A stretch of DNA of 64,000 bases from Diphasiastrum complanatum. Its lineage: Eukaryota > Streptophyta > Lycopodiopsida > Lycopodiales > Lycopodiaceae. The notes beneath the pieces were generated by a model. The model did no database searches. It worked only from the letters and a program-made list of their open reading frames with translations, and was not told where the DNA came from. This document shows, piece by piece, positions 30,263 through 42,656 of this stretch (position 1 is its first letter; each line of letters starts with the position of its first letter). The stretch is taken from positions 36,826,035 to 36,890,034 of the forward strand of contig CM055110.1 in NCBI GenBank assembly GCA_029204225.1, read 5' to 3'. The translations under genes were made by a program, and so were the position numbers.

Positions 30263-32215
30263 TTATGAATTTGAATGCCTTACGAAAAATCGTAACATTT
30301 GGCAAGTTTTTTTCTTGATATCTAGTTGTGCTCTTCTATAAAACCACTGAAAAAGTTGAGCTATTTTATTTTTTGAATTGTGTCTTCCATGATTTTTAGC
30401 TCTATGAAATGCTCCTCTTGCTTGCCAATGTGATTTTTCCATGCCTTGTGATGACCAGATACTTAAGCTCCCATATTCCTTTGCAAAATAAGTTACATGA
30501 TGAAGAAAGATGTGCTGCAAACAAGAGTTGAAATTAGCTGAAATTGGTAACATTAGTAGAAATAAATATAATCATGAATGAGATATCATATAATAAAATA
30601 GATCAGTACCATGTTATGTGTAACATGATCTTCTCCCCAACAATCTCCTACAAATTTTACAAAAGTCGTCAATGATCTTGCAAAGTCTTCATACTTTTGA
30701 TGATAGGTTTTCTTTCCTGATAACACTTATGAGTTTGTCTAAGTTGTTCCACACTTGTCCATTTTCCACTCGATTACTTACTTCTAGTGTTCGTGTGGCT
30801 TAAACAATTTCTTTCCAAATTTTGTATTTGACACTTGATTCTTTGCATGTGTGATTGGATAAGAACCTTCTTGCTTTAGCACCTCCAATTGATGGCTTAT
30901 CAGGAACATTTCCTTTTTTTCCTGAGAGTCTATCACTAGCCACAGACTCCAGTTTATGATTCCATGCAAGGAGAATATGCAGATAAATAAGTTTTTCAAT
31001 AATACGAACCTTAGCACGCAATGTGCATATGTGAGCATTTTTTAATGGAATTGATAGCAGACTTTTCATATTTGAATCTTTTGCATCTCGTGTTGGCCCA
31101 ATGTTTGGTCGTCCCATATTCATATTGTAGCAATCCTTCATGCAATAAAGAAATGGATGCTTTGATGTTGCCCCATGAGAGACATTATACATATATTTCA
31201 ATGTTTTCAAATCGCCTGCAAGGTGCCATTGAGTTTGAAAACTTCCATGGTTTTCGACTATTAATTTTTCACCCTCCAAATGTCTCTTTATAATCTCGCC
31301 ATAATTTGTTCGTGAGAATATCCATGAAAGTATTTTATGGTCCTCTTTCAAGACTTGTAGAGAAGCAAGTAATGCATGCCAATGTTAATAAAAAATGGCA
31401 ATCTATCAAATGTTAATAACGATACCTAAAAAAAAAATTGAATTGTATATCTTGAATGTTGCCAACCACCATATGTGATTTTTCGATTGAACACTAAACT
31501 TTCGATCATCTGTATCTAAAATTTTGTTCATCAAAGTGAAACTTACTCATTCCAACTATTGATCTTTGATGATTTCGGATTCATCCAATTTATTACAATA
31601 ATGATCTTTCCATTTACTTGACGTTCCTCTAGTTTATAAAATCAAATAATGTATTTTTTTCAATATCAAGAAAAATAGTTTTGCAATCGTTGTAATTGAG
31701 CTCATCATATTCTGATTTGTATAATTCAGTTATATGACGTGGTTGGCCAACAATTTTGAACATTTCGTCATTATTATAATTTCTTGCTAATCTTACTCGA
31801 TATGGACGAGGAAGATAAGTTGTCTTCACCATCACTTGAGAAAAGACTTCTTTAACTATTCTAAAAAAAGGTAGAATAAGCATTTCTGATAATTCCAGAA
31901 ATATCACATGCACCTAGTACCACATTTGCAACCAAGTAAGTTTGAACTTTAATCAACATGACTTAAAGAAGATCCGATGCATGAACGGTCTGTTAAATAG
32001 TTCTTTGCCACCAAACATGATCTACAACAAACATATAAAACTCAAATTATATGTAATAAATTGATAATGCATATTATCAAATGCAAATTAAACTTGTATG
32101 ACCGATATAAATCAAATAAATTGTTTATAAGAAAACATACTTAAATGCTTGAATCTTTTTTTTCTGATTGCCACTATCTGTAGATAAATCATCAATATTC
32201 TTTATCGGTACTCTC
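30263..32215 (-). pseudogene. Gene X copy 2, C-terminal part (unrecognised family)
   Basis: Continues, on the minus strand, the frame cut by copia B: VPIKNIDDLSTDSGNQKKK at about 32150-32210. Further exons encode LARNYNNDEMFKIVGQPRH (near 31760) and QWHLAGDLKTLKYMYNVSHG with the Cys motif LYCMKDC (31240-31130). Next come HICTLRAKVRIIEKLIYLHI and KPSIGGAKARRFLSNH (to 30800), and finally SIWSSQGMEKSHWQARGAFH (30420-30480). Conserved D, C-x2-C, H and E residues would suit a DDE/RNase-H-like enzyme, but that is speculation. Frameshifts and stops (for example at 30600-30780) show decay. The second, diverged copy at 38.6-39.5 kb confirms that the reading frame is meaningful. Confidence 0.5.
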
Positions 32216-32698
32216 TGTGAAAGATTTCAGATCAATGATGGTCCAAATCCATAAACTGATCTTGGGTTAGAAAGAAAACAAATCAATAATCCTGCCAATG
32301 TAGAAAAATCAGCATCTACTCTATGAATGAGATGCAAACTCTAATAGAACTTGATCAAACATGAACCAAATCATAAAGTACTATTGTTATCTGTACAAAA
32401 CCAGCAAGCTATTGTATTTCACATGTGTGGATCCAAAAATAACAAGTATAGATCATTCTACACATAGAATTGCAAGGAATCACAAGTATAGTGCACCAAT
32501 GGATAGTAGAACCCAAGAGAACCATGTATAGGCATGAAATGAGATAGAGAAGAGAGAAGATTTGTCTCTCCACGAGTTATATCCTTTTATAACAGGTCCA
32601 AACCCCATTTGGCCACTTGGCTTTCCCTTTAAAATATAAATCCTACTATTTTTGGGTCTTGATTCAATGTACCTAGCATTTAAATTTGAACTTTCACA
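32216..32698 (-). repeat. 3' LTR of copia B (shortened)
   Basis: 483 bp, TGTGAAAG...CTTTCACA. Relative to the other LTR it lacks an internal block of roughly 165 bp between AAATTTGAA and CTTTCACA. Confidence 0.9.
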
Positions 32699-32708
32699 CT
32701 CCCTCTTC
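32699..32708 (-). other. Polypurine tract of copia B
   Basis: Minus strand GAAGAGGGAG directly before the 3' LTR, identical to the tract of copia D. Confidence 0.85.
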
Positions 32709-32710
32709 AA

Positions 32711-35700
32711 CTAGTTTAGCATAGACTTTGACAATACTCCAAGTGATGTCCTATGCTTTATGAACAAGTCCTTTACCAATGATTTGGTGAAGATATCAGC
32801 TACACATTCCCTTGAGGACACATGAAGCTCCACCTCCTTTGCAATGATTTGCTCCCTCAAAAAGTGATATTGCACCTCAATATGCTTGCTCCTAGCATGA
32901 AAGATAAGATTGGTTGCCAACCTTTGGGTTGATTGATTGTCAGAAAAGATGATGTGGCTCTCTAAAAAATCCAGCAAGTGAAGATCCTTGATCATCCTCT
33001 TGATCCCCTTTGTGCAATGTGTAAGAGCTTTGTACTCGGCCTCACTAGATGGCAATGAGATAGTAGCTTGTTTCTTCAACATCTATGATATAGCTCCATC
33101 ACCTATGAAAATACAATGAGCACTAATGGATTTCCTATCCATTACATCTCTAGCACAGTCCAAATCTGAAAATCCAAAAAGATTAGATGATGATCTCTCA
33201 TACAATATGCCAAAATCTGGAGTTCCAATGATGTACCTCAAAACAAATTTTCCTAGATTCCAATTCTCCTCATTAGGATCCTGCATGAATTGACCAATAG
33301 CTTAGATTGTGTCTATTAATGGTTAGATAGATGAGTGAACCAACCGTGCTTCCTATAGAGTATAATGTCCTTAAAGAATCTTTCACTACCTCTTATAGTT
33401 AGCTTTACATGAGACTCCATAGGTGTATCACTAGCTTCGCATCTACCATATTTCTAGAATAAAATTAGCATACTTCTCTTGACAAATAAAAGTATATTTA
33501 GAAGTCCTAATCACTTCTACTCCCAAAATGCAATGCAAGTTACCAAGTCATGCACCTCGAACTCCTTCTTAAGAGCATTCTTGATATCCTCCACATCTTG
33601 ATTGTCTCCACCACTCAAGATTATAGCAAGATGGTAACATCATTTTCAGCAAACCTATAATAAAGTGAATGATCATACTCACTCATAACAAAGCCTTGAG
33701 AGAGTAAAAAAAGTGTTAAGCTTAGCATACCAACTCCTTGGTGCTTGCTTAAGGCCATACAAACTCTTTTGTAGTAGAGACACATGATTTGGCTTTGTAG
33801 TAGAAATGTAGCTCTCGGATTGCTCCATGTACACTTCATCCTCAAGATCACCATTCAAGGATGCATTTGCAATATCTATTTGCCATAGATCACATCCATA
33901 AAGTGTAGCAAGTGAGATGATGACTCAAATGCTTACCATCTTTGCCATGGGTGCAAAGGTCTCATCATAGTCAATCCCTTGTTCTTGAGCATATCCTTTT
34001 GCCACTAACCTTTTCTTGTTCTTGTTGATAGATCCATCTTGGTTTGTCTTCACCTTGAAGATCCATTTGCATCCAATAGCTTTCTTGTCCTTAGGTAAGT
34101 CCACCAATCTCCATGTTCCATGCTTCATAAAAGCTTGATACTCAAGATCAATTGCTTGGATCCACTCCTCTTCTTTCCTTGCTTCATCTACACTTATAGG
34201 TGAGGTCAGGAAAGCAACATAATTTCCAGAAACTACTTGCTTAACCTTCTCATCATATGTGAGTCCTGAAGGTGTTTGGCTTTCCCTTGATGTCCTCCTT
34301 GGCTTTTGACTTGATGAAGGTCCTTCATCATCACCATCTAAAGTAGAATCCTTTACATCAACATCAAGAATGTTAGATCCATCCACATCACCATCAATAA
34401 TACTTGAAGATACATTTGGAATGTTCTTCTCATCAAAAATGACATCTCTACCAACAATCACTTTGTTAGTAGTAGGAATGTAAACCTTGTAGGCTTTACT
34501 CACCTCACTGTATCCAACAAAAATACCTTTCCTTGAAGATGGATCCTCCTTGGTCCTATCATCAAGAGTAATGTAGACATAGCATGTGCATCCAAAAGTT
34601 CTTAGAAAGGTGACACCCAGCCTCCTCTTGAATAGCATCTCAAAAGGTGTCCTTTCATCCCAGATAGCACTTGACTACCTATTGCACAAAAAATTGGCAC
34701 ATAAAAGCCTGATCCCAAAATAGTTTATCAATATTAGCACTTAACCTCATGGCTTTAGCACTTTCACATAAAGTCTTATTGTGACTTTCAGCCACCCCAT
34801 TTTGTTGTGGGGTCCTTGATGTTGTATACTCCCTCTTGATCCCATGCTCATCACAAAAGGCCTTGAACTTGGTAGATATGTACTCACCACCATTGTCACT
34901 CCTTAAGCACTTGATCCTTGTGGAAAATTGGTTCTCCCTTGCATTCTTGAACTTAACAAAGACATCATACACTTCATCTTTGCTCTTTAGTAGATAGATC
35001 CAACAAAATCTACTAAAATAATCAATGAAAATTGCATACATCTTAGCTCCACTATTTCTAATTGTAGTAAATCCATGAATATACGAATGTACAAGCTGAA
35101 AAGGCTTTGTAGATCTAGTATAAGGTAGTTCATGTGACTTTGACAAAGCACAAGACTCACAAACATGATTGATGCCACTTAAGGAACTTGGAAGACCTAT
35201 CACAACTTTCTTTCTAGCCATTACCTCCAATGACTTGAAGTTGAGGTGTCACATCCTTTTATGCCAAACTTCTTGAAAAGGTATTCTCTCTCTTGCAACA
35301 CATCCAACTTGGTTAGCAATAACATAGCCTTCCCTTGTCTTTTACCTTTTCCAATCAAGACATCCTTCCTTTTGATCATACAAGCATCTCCATCAAACTC
35401 ACTTTGAGGCCTTTACTTAGCATTTGACTCACACTAAGCAAAATCTTGGTAATAGATGGAATAAACAAGACATTCTCCAAATGAACATTCCTATTTGTAG
35501 AGAGAGAAATACGAATTGTGCCAATTCCTTTGATTGCAAACTCACCATCATTTGTCGTGTAGATCACCCTCTTGTCATCTCCATATGCCAATAAAGAAGT
35601 GAAGTACTCTTTGTGAAAAGTCATGTGTGAACTTGCTCCACTATCAATCCACCAAGGATCTAGATCTCCATCATTAGCAAGCATACATGAAGACATCACA

Positions 35701-36480
35701 AAAGCATCATCATTTGCATCTTGAACATCCAAACCATCCTCATCAAGAGTAAGATTACTTTGCTTGTCTCCTTGATCTCTCTTCTTCTTGTAGCACTCAC
35801 TTGCAAATTGTTCTTTGGTGCCACAATAGAAGCACTTGAGCTTTGATCTATCCTTATTTTTTTCACTTGAAGAAGCATCCACTTGATCTTGCCCTTTAGA
35901 CCACTTACTTTTGCTTTTGCCCTTGAATTTGCCCTTTGTGAACATAGCCTCCTCTTGAAGTGTCGATCTAGATCCACTTCTTGCTTGAAGCCTATATTTT
36001 TCATTGATCAAGATCTCTTGAAGATCCATCAAACTTGGCAAAGTCTTTTGAATATCAATACTTAATGCAAGCCAGCTCATCATTCAATGCTTTCATTCTC
36101 AAAATATAAGTACTTGGACTTTTTTCATTCTTTTGAAAAAAGAAAAAGATTTGCCTCCTTAGAGTTAACACTCTAGAAGTAGACTTGGATTTATAAAGCT
36201 TCTTCAATGAATCCCAAGCCTCACTTGATGAAGTACACTTACCAACTTCCTTGAGAAGTTCATTGGTAACATTCATCTTGATTATGTGTAGAGCCCTTTT
36301 GGCCCTCTTATCATATCTCAATTATTCTTGTTGTGTTGCTGGTCTCTCCTCCAAACCTACAACAATATCCAAACCGTCATTCATCTCAAGAAGTGATTCC
36401 ATCCTCACTTTCCACAATGCATAGTTACTTGAGGTAAGCCTATCATTGGCTTCCAACATGAATCCACTAGATGTTGCCTT
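32711..36480 (-). pseudogene. Copia B Gag-Pol pseudogene
   Basis: Gag begins near 36480 (SSNYALWKVRMESLLEMND) and has a TAA near 36318. The zinc knuckle CFYCGTKEQFASEC (about 35795-35840) has lost the usual His, with Gln in its place. The protease keeps WWIDSGASSHM (about 35640). The integrase (34679-35230) keeps the RSDNGGEY block and then VAESHNK, retaining the Glu. Reverse transcriptase is split among 33925-34638 and 33621-33854, with the YVDD segment disrupted near 33620. RNase H (32711-33286) keeps FSDLDCA, SSEAEYKA and FSDNQS. At least five stops or frameshifts. The order and sequence parallel copia D throughout. Confidence 0.9.
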
Positions 36481-36988
36481 CTCTTTCAACCTATTTCAAT
36501 GCACAAAGCACTCCTTTGAACAACAACAAATGGTTTCAAAAGAAATCACAAATATCTGAAACTACTCAAAAAAATCTCTTCTAGCACTTAGACCAAGCAA
36601 ATCAACACATAGAATCATGAAATCTTAATCAACCTATGATCTTTTCTCACTATCTGGAGATCCAATCAAAATCACAGTTTTGACAAAATCACAAAAAATT
36701 GATTATTCCAAATCTACATGCAAATGCTGACAAATCTTATATGCAATATATTAGCCACCACTTAGGCTGATCCAATTATCCAAAAATCGGCCAAATCCAG
36801 TATGTGAATTCAAAAATTGGAACTAATCAAGTTTATAAACCTATATAGGGTTTTGATCTACAAAAGATCCAATATACAAATGCAAGAAACTCAATTTTGG
36901 CGTAGAATCCTCTCTGGCATGCTCTAGCCTTGATATCTTCACCAAATCATTGCTAGATATGATTTTCTCCTTCATAATCTGAAACACA

Positions 36989-37000
36989 ACTCTGATACCA
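36989..37000 (-). other. Primer binding site of copia B
   Basis: Minus strand TGGTATCAGAGT, immediately after the 5' LTR; one change from the usual Met-tRNA complement. Confidence 0.85.
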
Positions 37001-37622
37001 TGTGAAAAAATTCAGATCAATGATGATCCAAACCCATAAATTGAATAAATCAACAATGTTGCCAATGTAGAAAAATCAGCACTACTCTATGAATGAGATG
37101 CAAACTCTAATGGAACTTGATCAAACATGAACCAAATCATAAAGTAACATTGTTGTCTATACAAAACTAGCAAGCTACTATATTTCACACGTGTGGATCC
37201 AAAAATAACAAATATAGATCATTCTACACATGGAATTGCAAGCAATCACAAGTATAGTGCACCAATGGTAGAACCCAAGAGAACCATGTATAAGCATGAA
37301 ATGAGATAGAGAAGAGAGAAGATTTGTCTCTCCATGAGTTACATCCTTTTATAATAGGTGCAAACCCTATTTGGCCACTTGGCTTTCCCTCCAAAATGTA
37401 AACCCTATTGTTTTTGGTCTAGATTCAATATACCCAGCATTTAAATTTGAATTCACTCAAACTCGACAACTAACTTTCCCACAATTTCAAAAAATATTTA
37501 TTCAAATGAAATTTAGACTAATGAATTTGAAAAGTCAAACTCTAAGTCTAATATAAAGTTGGCCTCAATTTGCCAAATATAGAAATGTAACAAATATGAC
37601 TAAACTAATTGAATCTTTCACA
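37001..37622 (-). repeat. 5' LTR of copia B
   Basis: 622 bp, TGTGAAAAAATTCAGATC...GAATCTTTCACA on the plus strand. Retains the block that the other LTR lacks. Confidence 0.9.
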
Positions 37623-38215
37623 CTCTCTTTCTTTTTCTTTTCATCAATGCCTTTTTGATAACTTTTATATCAACAACAGATTTTAAATTGTCACATCGCA
37701 ACTTCTCTATGGATTCTAATATTTCTTGGTTTGAGCCCCAAAGAGTACTAATTGTAGCATTCAAATCTGATATAGCATTCTTGAGTGCATTGTTTTCAGC
37801 ACTAGTGTGTTGCACATAATGATGCAATTATTTATTTGCACGTTGCAATTATTGATTAGCAAACTGTAATTGCTGATTAAAACAAGATATGCTATGCATT
37901 CCAATATCACGCAACCTTTGACAATATCCAAGTAATTCGCTATTTTCAGCTTCACATACAAAACTGAGAAGACGGGTTACGAACTTAAAATTTGGACACA
38001 AATTAGTAGCTGGATCATTAGAATAAATTGATCCATCCACCCATAAATCTATATTCTTATGATTATTCATTCTCAAATCTCTGACTATTGCAGCAGCATT
38101 CTCTACAACATTATTAATTTTCTTAATAATTGGAGTGCATTCCATAGGAAGTGCAACATGCAAATGGAACATTTCCACTGTTGAAAGCCACAATCCGTAA
38201 ATGTTTCAAACTACA
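37623..38215 (-). pseudogene. Gene X copy 2, N-terminal part
   Basis: Minus-strand coding sequence with PMECTPIIKKINNVVENAAA, DLWVDGSIYSNDPATNLCPN and CEAENSELLGYCQRLRDIGM, then a heptad-like stretch (ENNALKNAISDLNATISTL) that could be coiled coil, ending in the basic KRKRKR at the copia B insertion site. A frameshift near 38165 and two stops near 37830-37860 show decay. After removal of copia B, the frame runs on into VPIKNIDDLSTD at 32215. No known domain recognised. Confidence 0.5.
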
Positions 38216-38616
38216 ATAAGTCAAACTAAATAGATTTAGCATACCTTTCCATTGTAATGTTTATGTCACGCTAAAAAATCGTCCCACCTCATATTTTCTT
38301 GTAAGCATACAGATATTTGAAAAGTGCTCATTGTACTCTCACTTCAGTTTTTGCTACTCCCATTTCAGTTTTTACAGTGAGCACATCAAGATTTACAGTC
38401 TTAAAGCTCTAGCCCCAAATTTTGAAATGAGCATGCATAGAAGTTATCACATCTCATGCTTAACTAACTAATGTATGAAGTTAACCTTACCAGTTAAACA
38501 TCGGACAAGGCCAAAAACTCGAAAAATGGTGACCCAAAGTTACCGGTTCACATTATCTCTCTACGTAACCTCTCTCTAAAGTGAAATTTCTTAAAGGGCC
38601 CATTTTGAGCCCATAT

Positions 38617-39450
38617 TTTCTCTAATGTTGTGTACTTTTATGAAATGCCACTCTTGCTTGCCAATGAGATTTTTCCATTCCTTGAGATGACCATATGCTA
38701 AGACTTCCACTATTTCTTGCAAAGAATGTCGAATGATGCCGTAATATGTGTCGCATGACATACAAACAATATATAAATCAATACCGAAAGTATCTAAATT
38801 AATTGCACATATTTGTCTATAATAGTGTTACACCGAAATCTTACCATATAATGTGTTATATGATCTGCTCCCCATGCACTTCGAACTGCATCCACAAATT
38901 CACTGGTTGTCTTCTGTATCATTTGTACATCAGTATTTAAAGACTGATTTTTTGTCAAGTATTCACCATGTTGTCTAATTTTCTCCAAACTACAACTTTG
39001 AGTAGCCGAGTAGAACCTAGTTCTTCAAAATCTTGAGTTGTAGCTATCATCTCTTTTCAAATCGAATATTGAATCTTGGTTTCTTTGCCAGAATAATTTG
39101 TAAAGATCTACAAGCTTTGGATCCTCCAATGCTCGATTTGCATGGAATATTTCCTGATTAACCTGAAAGCTTGTTGTCTTTTTTTATTTTAACATGGCCT
39201 TTATGTAAGCCTGCTTTAGAAAATACATCCTCTAATCTAGATATAGCTTGTTTCGAAGATGACTCCGGCTCCTTTTTGACCACTTGGAGTCGTATAACTG
39301 GCATAGAAATAGGTCCGTTAATAGGATCCATTGGATTTGGCCTTTGTGGGTGGATCTCTTCCTACAATTTTTGGTGTAAATGTCCTTGTCCTTTTTTGAG
39401 TTGTTATTCTACCAAATCAATCTCATTCACTATGCAAGTTCTAAAGTGAG
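38617..39450 (-). pseudogene. Gene X copy 1, C-terminal part
   Basis: Minus-strand sequence paralleling copy 2: SSKQAISRLEDVFSKAGLH (about 39250), KDNKLSG with CKSSIGGSKACRSLQ (39110-39180) against SDRLSGKKGN...KPSIGGAKARRFL, then EFVDAVRSAWGADHITHYM (38850-38920), and SLSIWSSQGMEKSHWQARVA (38640-38700). At least three stops. Its end lies about 400 bp before the start of copy 2 in the same orientation, so the copies are tandem. Its 5' part, if present, would be above 39.45 kb, where I recognise nothing. Confidence 0.5.
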
Positions 39451-42343
39451 GTAAAACTCATGGTAATAGTGAGTGAATCTTGTAAAAAATAGTTGATAAT
39501 GATAATTGAAAGTTTGATTTACTATCTTTTATTGTACAATTTCAGTTGTTTCTTTATTACAAATGAAATCCAGCGAGGGTTTTGCAAAGATTATTGTGAA
39601 GATCAAGCAAAATGATTAATAGTTACAACTTTGTGAAGGTTCTTTTTCTTTGTTAAAGAATTACTCATAAACGATCTAACATTTGTAGAGACTCTATTTG
39701 TGGTATCAACCTTTGCAAATATGTCTTTAGCTAGAAAATAGTAAGAAATAGCTGCATTCGGATCATCATCGAGGATTAAAAATGGCTATTTCTTTATTTT
39801 TTGAGACTTGAAAATGTTCTTTTAGTTTAAATGCAATTCTAGATGGATGGAAATTTTACAAAGAGTTTCATGTGAGAGATGAACCTTCACAAGGTTGTGT
39901 ACAACTTGGAAACTGTAAAAAATAGCTCCACTCAAAATAATGAGAGTTTTGGATATTTCTTGACTTTTCTAATTGGACGAGGGTTCTTTTAGCTCAAGTG
40001 CAATTATGGCTGATCAAAACCTTAAAAAGGGCTTGCAATTACGTAAATAACAATGTTAGATCTTACTATCAACATTGAATATGCACATGAATGGCATCAA
40101 AGAGCTCTACAGAAGTAGTATTTGAGTACACAATAGCGATAGTGACAATGGCATATAGTAGAACCAATATCATGTGTCACCAGCATCATGATAGATCACT
40201 ACAATTTTGAGTGAAATGAATAATGTATAAAAGGAGCTACATAGCCATAAGATTTTTATGAAAATAATAGTAATAAAAGGATCAATGGCAAATCACAACT
40301 CAAATAGCGACAAAAAGTTCTTGAAGTTAATAATTAATTATCAATGATTCATCAATTTTGTAAATACAAATATCCAACATCTAAATAGAAAACAATTCTT
40401 AATATTGCATCACACTATTCACTACATTAAATCGATAAGTTGTTGAAGTGATCAAAACAAATATCGAATGAAATTGCAATCAATCAAACCTCTATCAAGT
40501 CAACTATATGTAACTCTAGATTGCCAACAAATATAGCCTTAATGGATCAAATGTAACTACGGAATGGTCGGCGGGATTCGAGCCTGCACCTTTCTGGTGG
40601 AAGTCAACAACTGTACCCCACTAAGATGGACCTAAAAATTGACTATACAGCATGTCAACAACACAGAAACAATATTAAGACTTACCAATTTTCAAGAAAA
40701 TCACGAGCTTCAAATGACATTGTATTTTGATAGTGAGAGATGTATAATACTTACAAAGAAACTACGAGATTCTATACACTACACACATCCCATGACCGCT
40801 TTGTAAGACAACATACATCCCTAAATAGATCATTCTCTAGAGTTCGGACCACATGAACAAATTAACTTCATTGGAGAGACATCAAGAGTTGGATAACAAG
40901 TCACAATTCAGATGACCCCATTTCTCATAGTGATATTATTTATTGATTAATCAATTCCAACACTTTGTGTCATAGTAATCACATAAAAACAGTTTCTAGA
41001 GGTATAAAGATAATCCACACTTGTGACATAGTAAACCAACACAAAGTATATGCATAGATCTTGATCTCTGTGTAGAACTCTGATGGCCAAGGGAAGATGA
41101 AGTTGATAAATGTGAAATCTAAGCTCGTCTGACTTGAACTGTCCTGTTGACATTATATACATGCAATGAGCAGATATGCTTTCCAGACTAAGTGCCGGCG
41201 TTAGGAGCAACAGAGTCTCCACATTCTGTGCATAATCACGGCACTGGAGCTCTATCAACTATCCATATGTGAAATGTAAAATCACAGCTTTGGAGCTCTA
41301 CCAATTAATCAATGTGTCGATCTTGCCAAGATCACTCGTTTTCCAATCAAGAAAAGCTGATCTTTCTGGTAGTGACCGAGCCTGCCCACTACCGCCGTCC
41401 TAGCAGAGAGCAGCCATTTTACAAGTGAGTGATTACCGTTGCTTTTGATGATGATATGGATCAGTGATTAATAGGCACGGTTACCTTGTATATCGTAGTA
41501 GAATGAAAGACGACTGTGGCAGTCATGGCCCATGAGTGACATAATTATCATGATTCTTCTCCTTACGTAGAAATTTGACCTGATACGTGATCAGATTAAC
41601 GGGATGCAAGTACTACAGTCGCTTCAACATACATACAGCATAACATGGCTATGCATGGATGATGGGAGAGATGGATGCTGATCACATTCGAGAAGACTCA
41701 CGAGATTATATGGATGTAGACGAGAATGTTAATGAAGGATCATGTGCCCCACCTACGCACGCCATCGCCCACATTCTCAACCAAGTGCTGGGCTTGGCAA
41801 GCGCATCAGCAAACTTGTGTGTATTTTTGGTGCGAGTGTGAGTGTATGGAGACTTGAGGGTGATGGAAACGTGCTACCTTGAATGACAACATTGATGGCT
41901 TTTAAGAAGGTAGTACACTTGGGAGAGTGACACGCCTTTATTCCCACCATACAACTCATATACTCCTTATCAACTTTTGATTTTGCAAGATGCAGTGCCC
42001 TTCATGGGCCTCTCTTGCCTTTCAAAGATATTCTAGAGTATGTGGCCTTGGATTGGCAAGGCAAAACTAGTGTTGCTTGAGTTTTCCTTTGATATTTGAG
42101 GTTTTTAAGTCTTGCCATTTTTGGAAAATGTTGCTCTAGACAATTTTAACTCATGATCATAATTCTTGCCACTTGAAATGTGATACTTAAATTTTGTAAG
42201 GCATGTGCCATCAAATGTATTAATTTTAGAGTGGACTTAATTAAATATTATAGATATGCAAGTCCATATATTGCTATGCATTTTGCCATGCTTAAGGTAA
42301 TAATACTTGAGAAATTAGATGGATGACCTCTCACACATAACCT
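39451..42343. other. Largely unassigned AT-rich region
   Basis: No convincing coding region or transposon end. A tRNA-like relic at 40565-40632 is listed separately. Short frames at 40947-41258 (minus) and 41659-41841 (plus) have no recognisable content. Confidence 0.4.
40565..40632 (-). pseudogene. tRNA-like relic
   Basis: The minus strand starts GGTCCATCTTAGTGGGG (A-box-like) and contains GGCTCGAATCC (B-box-like, with a T-arm that pairs with one wobble). The first four acceptor pairs (GGTC/GACC) form, but the rest do not, and the anticodon arm is short (CTTCC..AAAG with a 4-nt loop). At 68 nt it is below normal length. Best read as a decayed tRNA or tRNA-derived SINE head. Confidence 0.35.
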
Positions 42344-42347
42344 AGGG

Positions 42348-42656
42348 TTGTATATGAAGAAACAAAGTGTTTCTATTACTAAAGTTCTGCTAGCTCTCGA
42401 CTCCCAACCTAATGAATATCTCGAAGTCAAATACCTCGAAGTCGAAGACCTCGAAAAAGAAGATCTCGAAGACCTCGAAAACAAAGATCTCGAAGACGAA
42501 ATGCTCGCGAACAACAGGAGCTCAGCCGAAGGTCAAACGACGCGAAATGAAAATATTCGAGACACCCGAAGGTCGAATACTTTCAACTCTTCACGCTCCA
42601 AAAGACCAGGAAGATCAAACAAGTACCGTGAAGTACAGTTTCCTGATATGATATGA
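42348..42656 (+). other. Reading frame with short acidic repeats (retroelement remnant?)
   Basis: 103 codons on the plus strand with a degenerate CTCGAAGAC-type 9-bp repeat at 42418-42505, giving repeating (Y/D)LE(V/K/D) peptides, then a Ser/Arg-rich tail. It stops right at the LTR-like region that follows. The spacer between integrase and reverse transcriptase or the 3' end of a copia element would fit, but no catalytic motif is present. Confidence 0.3.

Larger units (their letters stand above)
32216..37622 (-). mobile_element. Copia B: complete-length but degenerate copia retrotransposon
   Basis: Bounded by LTRs starting TGTGAAA and ending TTTCACA and flanked by the exact 5-bp duplication CTCTC (32211-32215 and 37623-37627). 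A Met-tRNA primer site, polypurine tract and copia-order coding region lie between them. Its proteins closely resemble those of copia D (56889-60842) but are broken by stops and frameshifts. It lies inside gene X copy 2; removing it with one duplication restores an open frame there. Confidence 0.95.

Noticed and set aside
30263-39450. Assigning gene X firmly as a DDE transposase
   Set aside because: The conserved acidic and His residues are only suggestive; no catalytic triad could be placed with confidence and no terminal inverted repeats were found.
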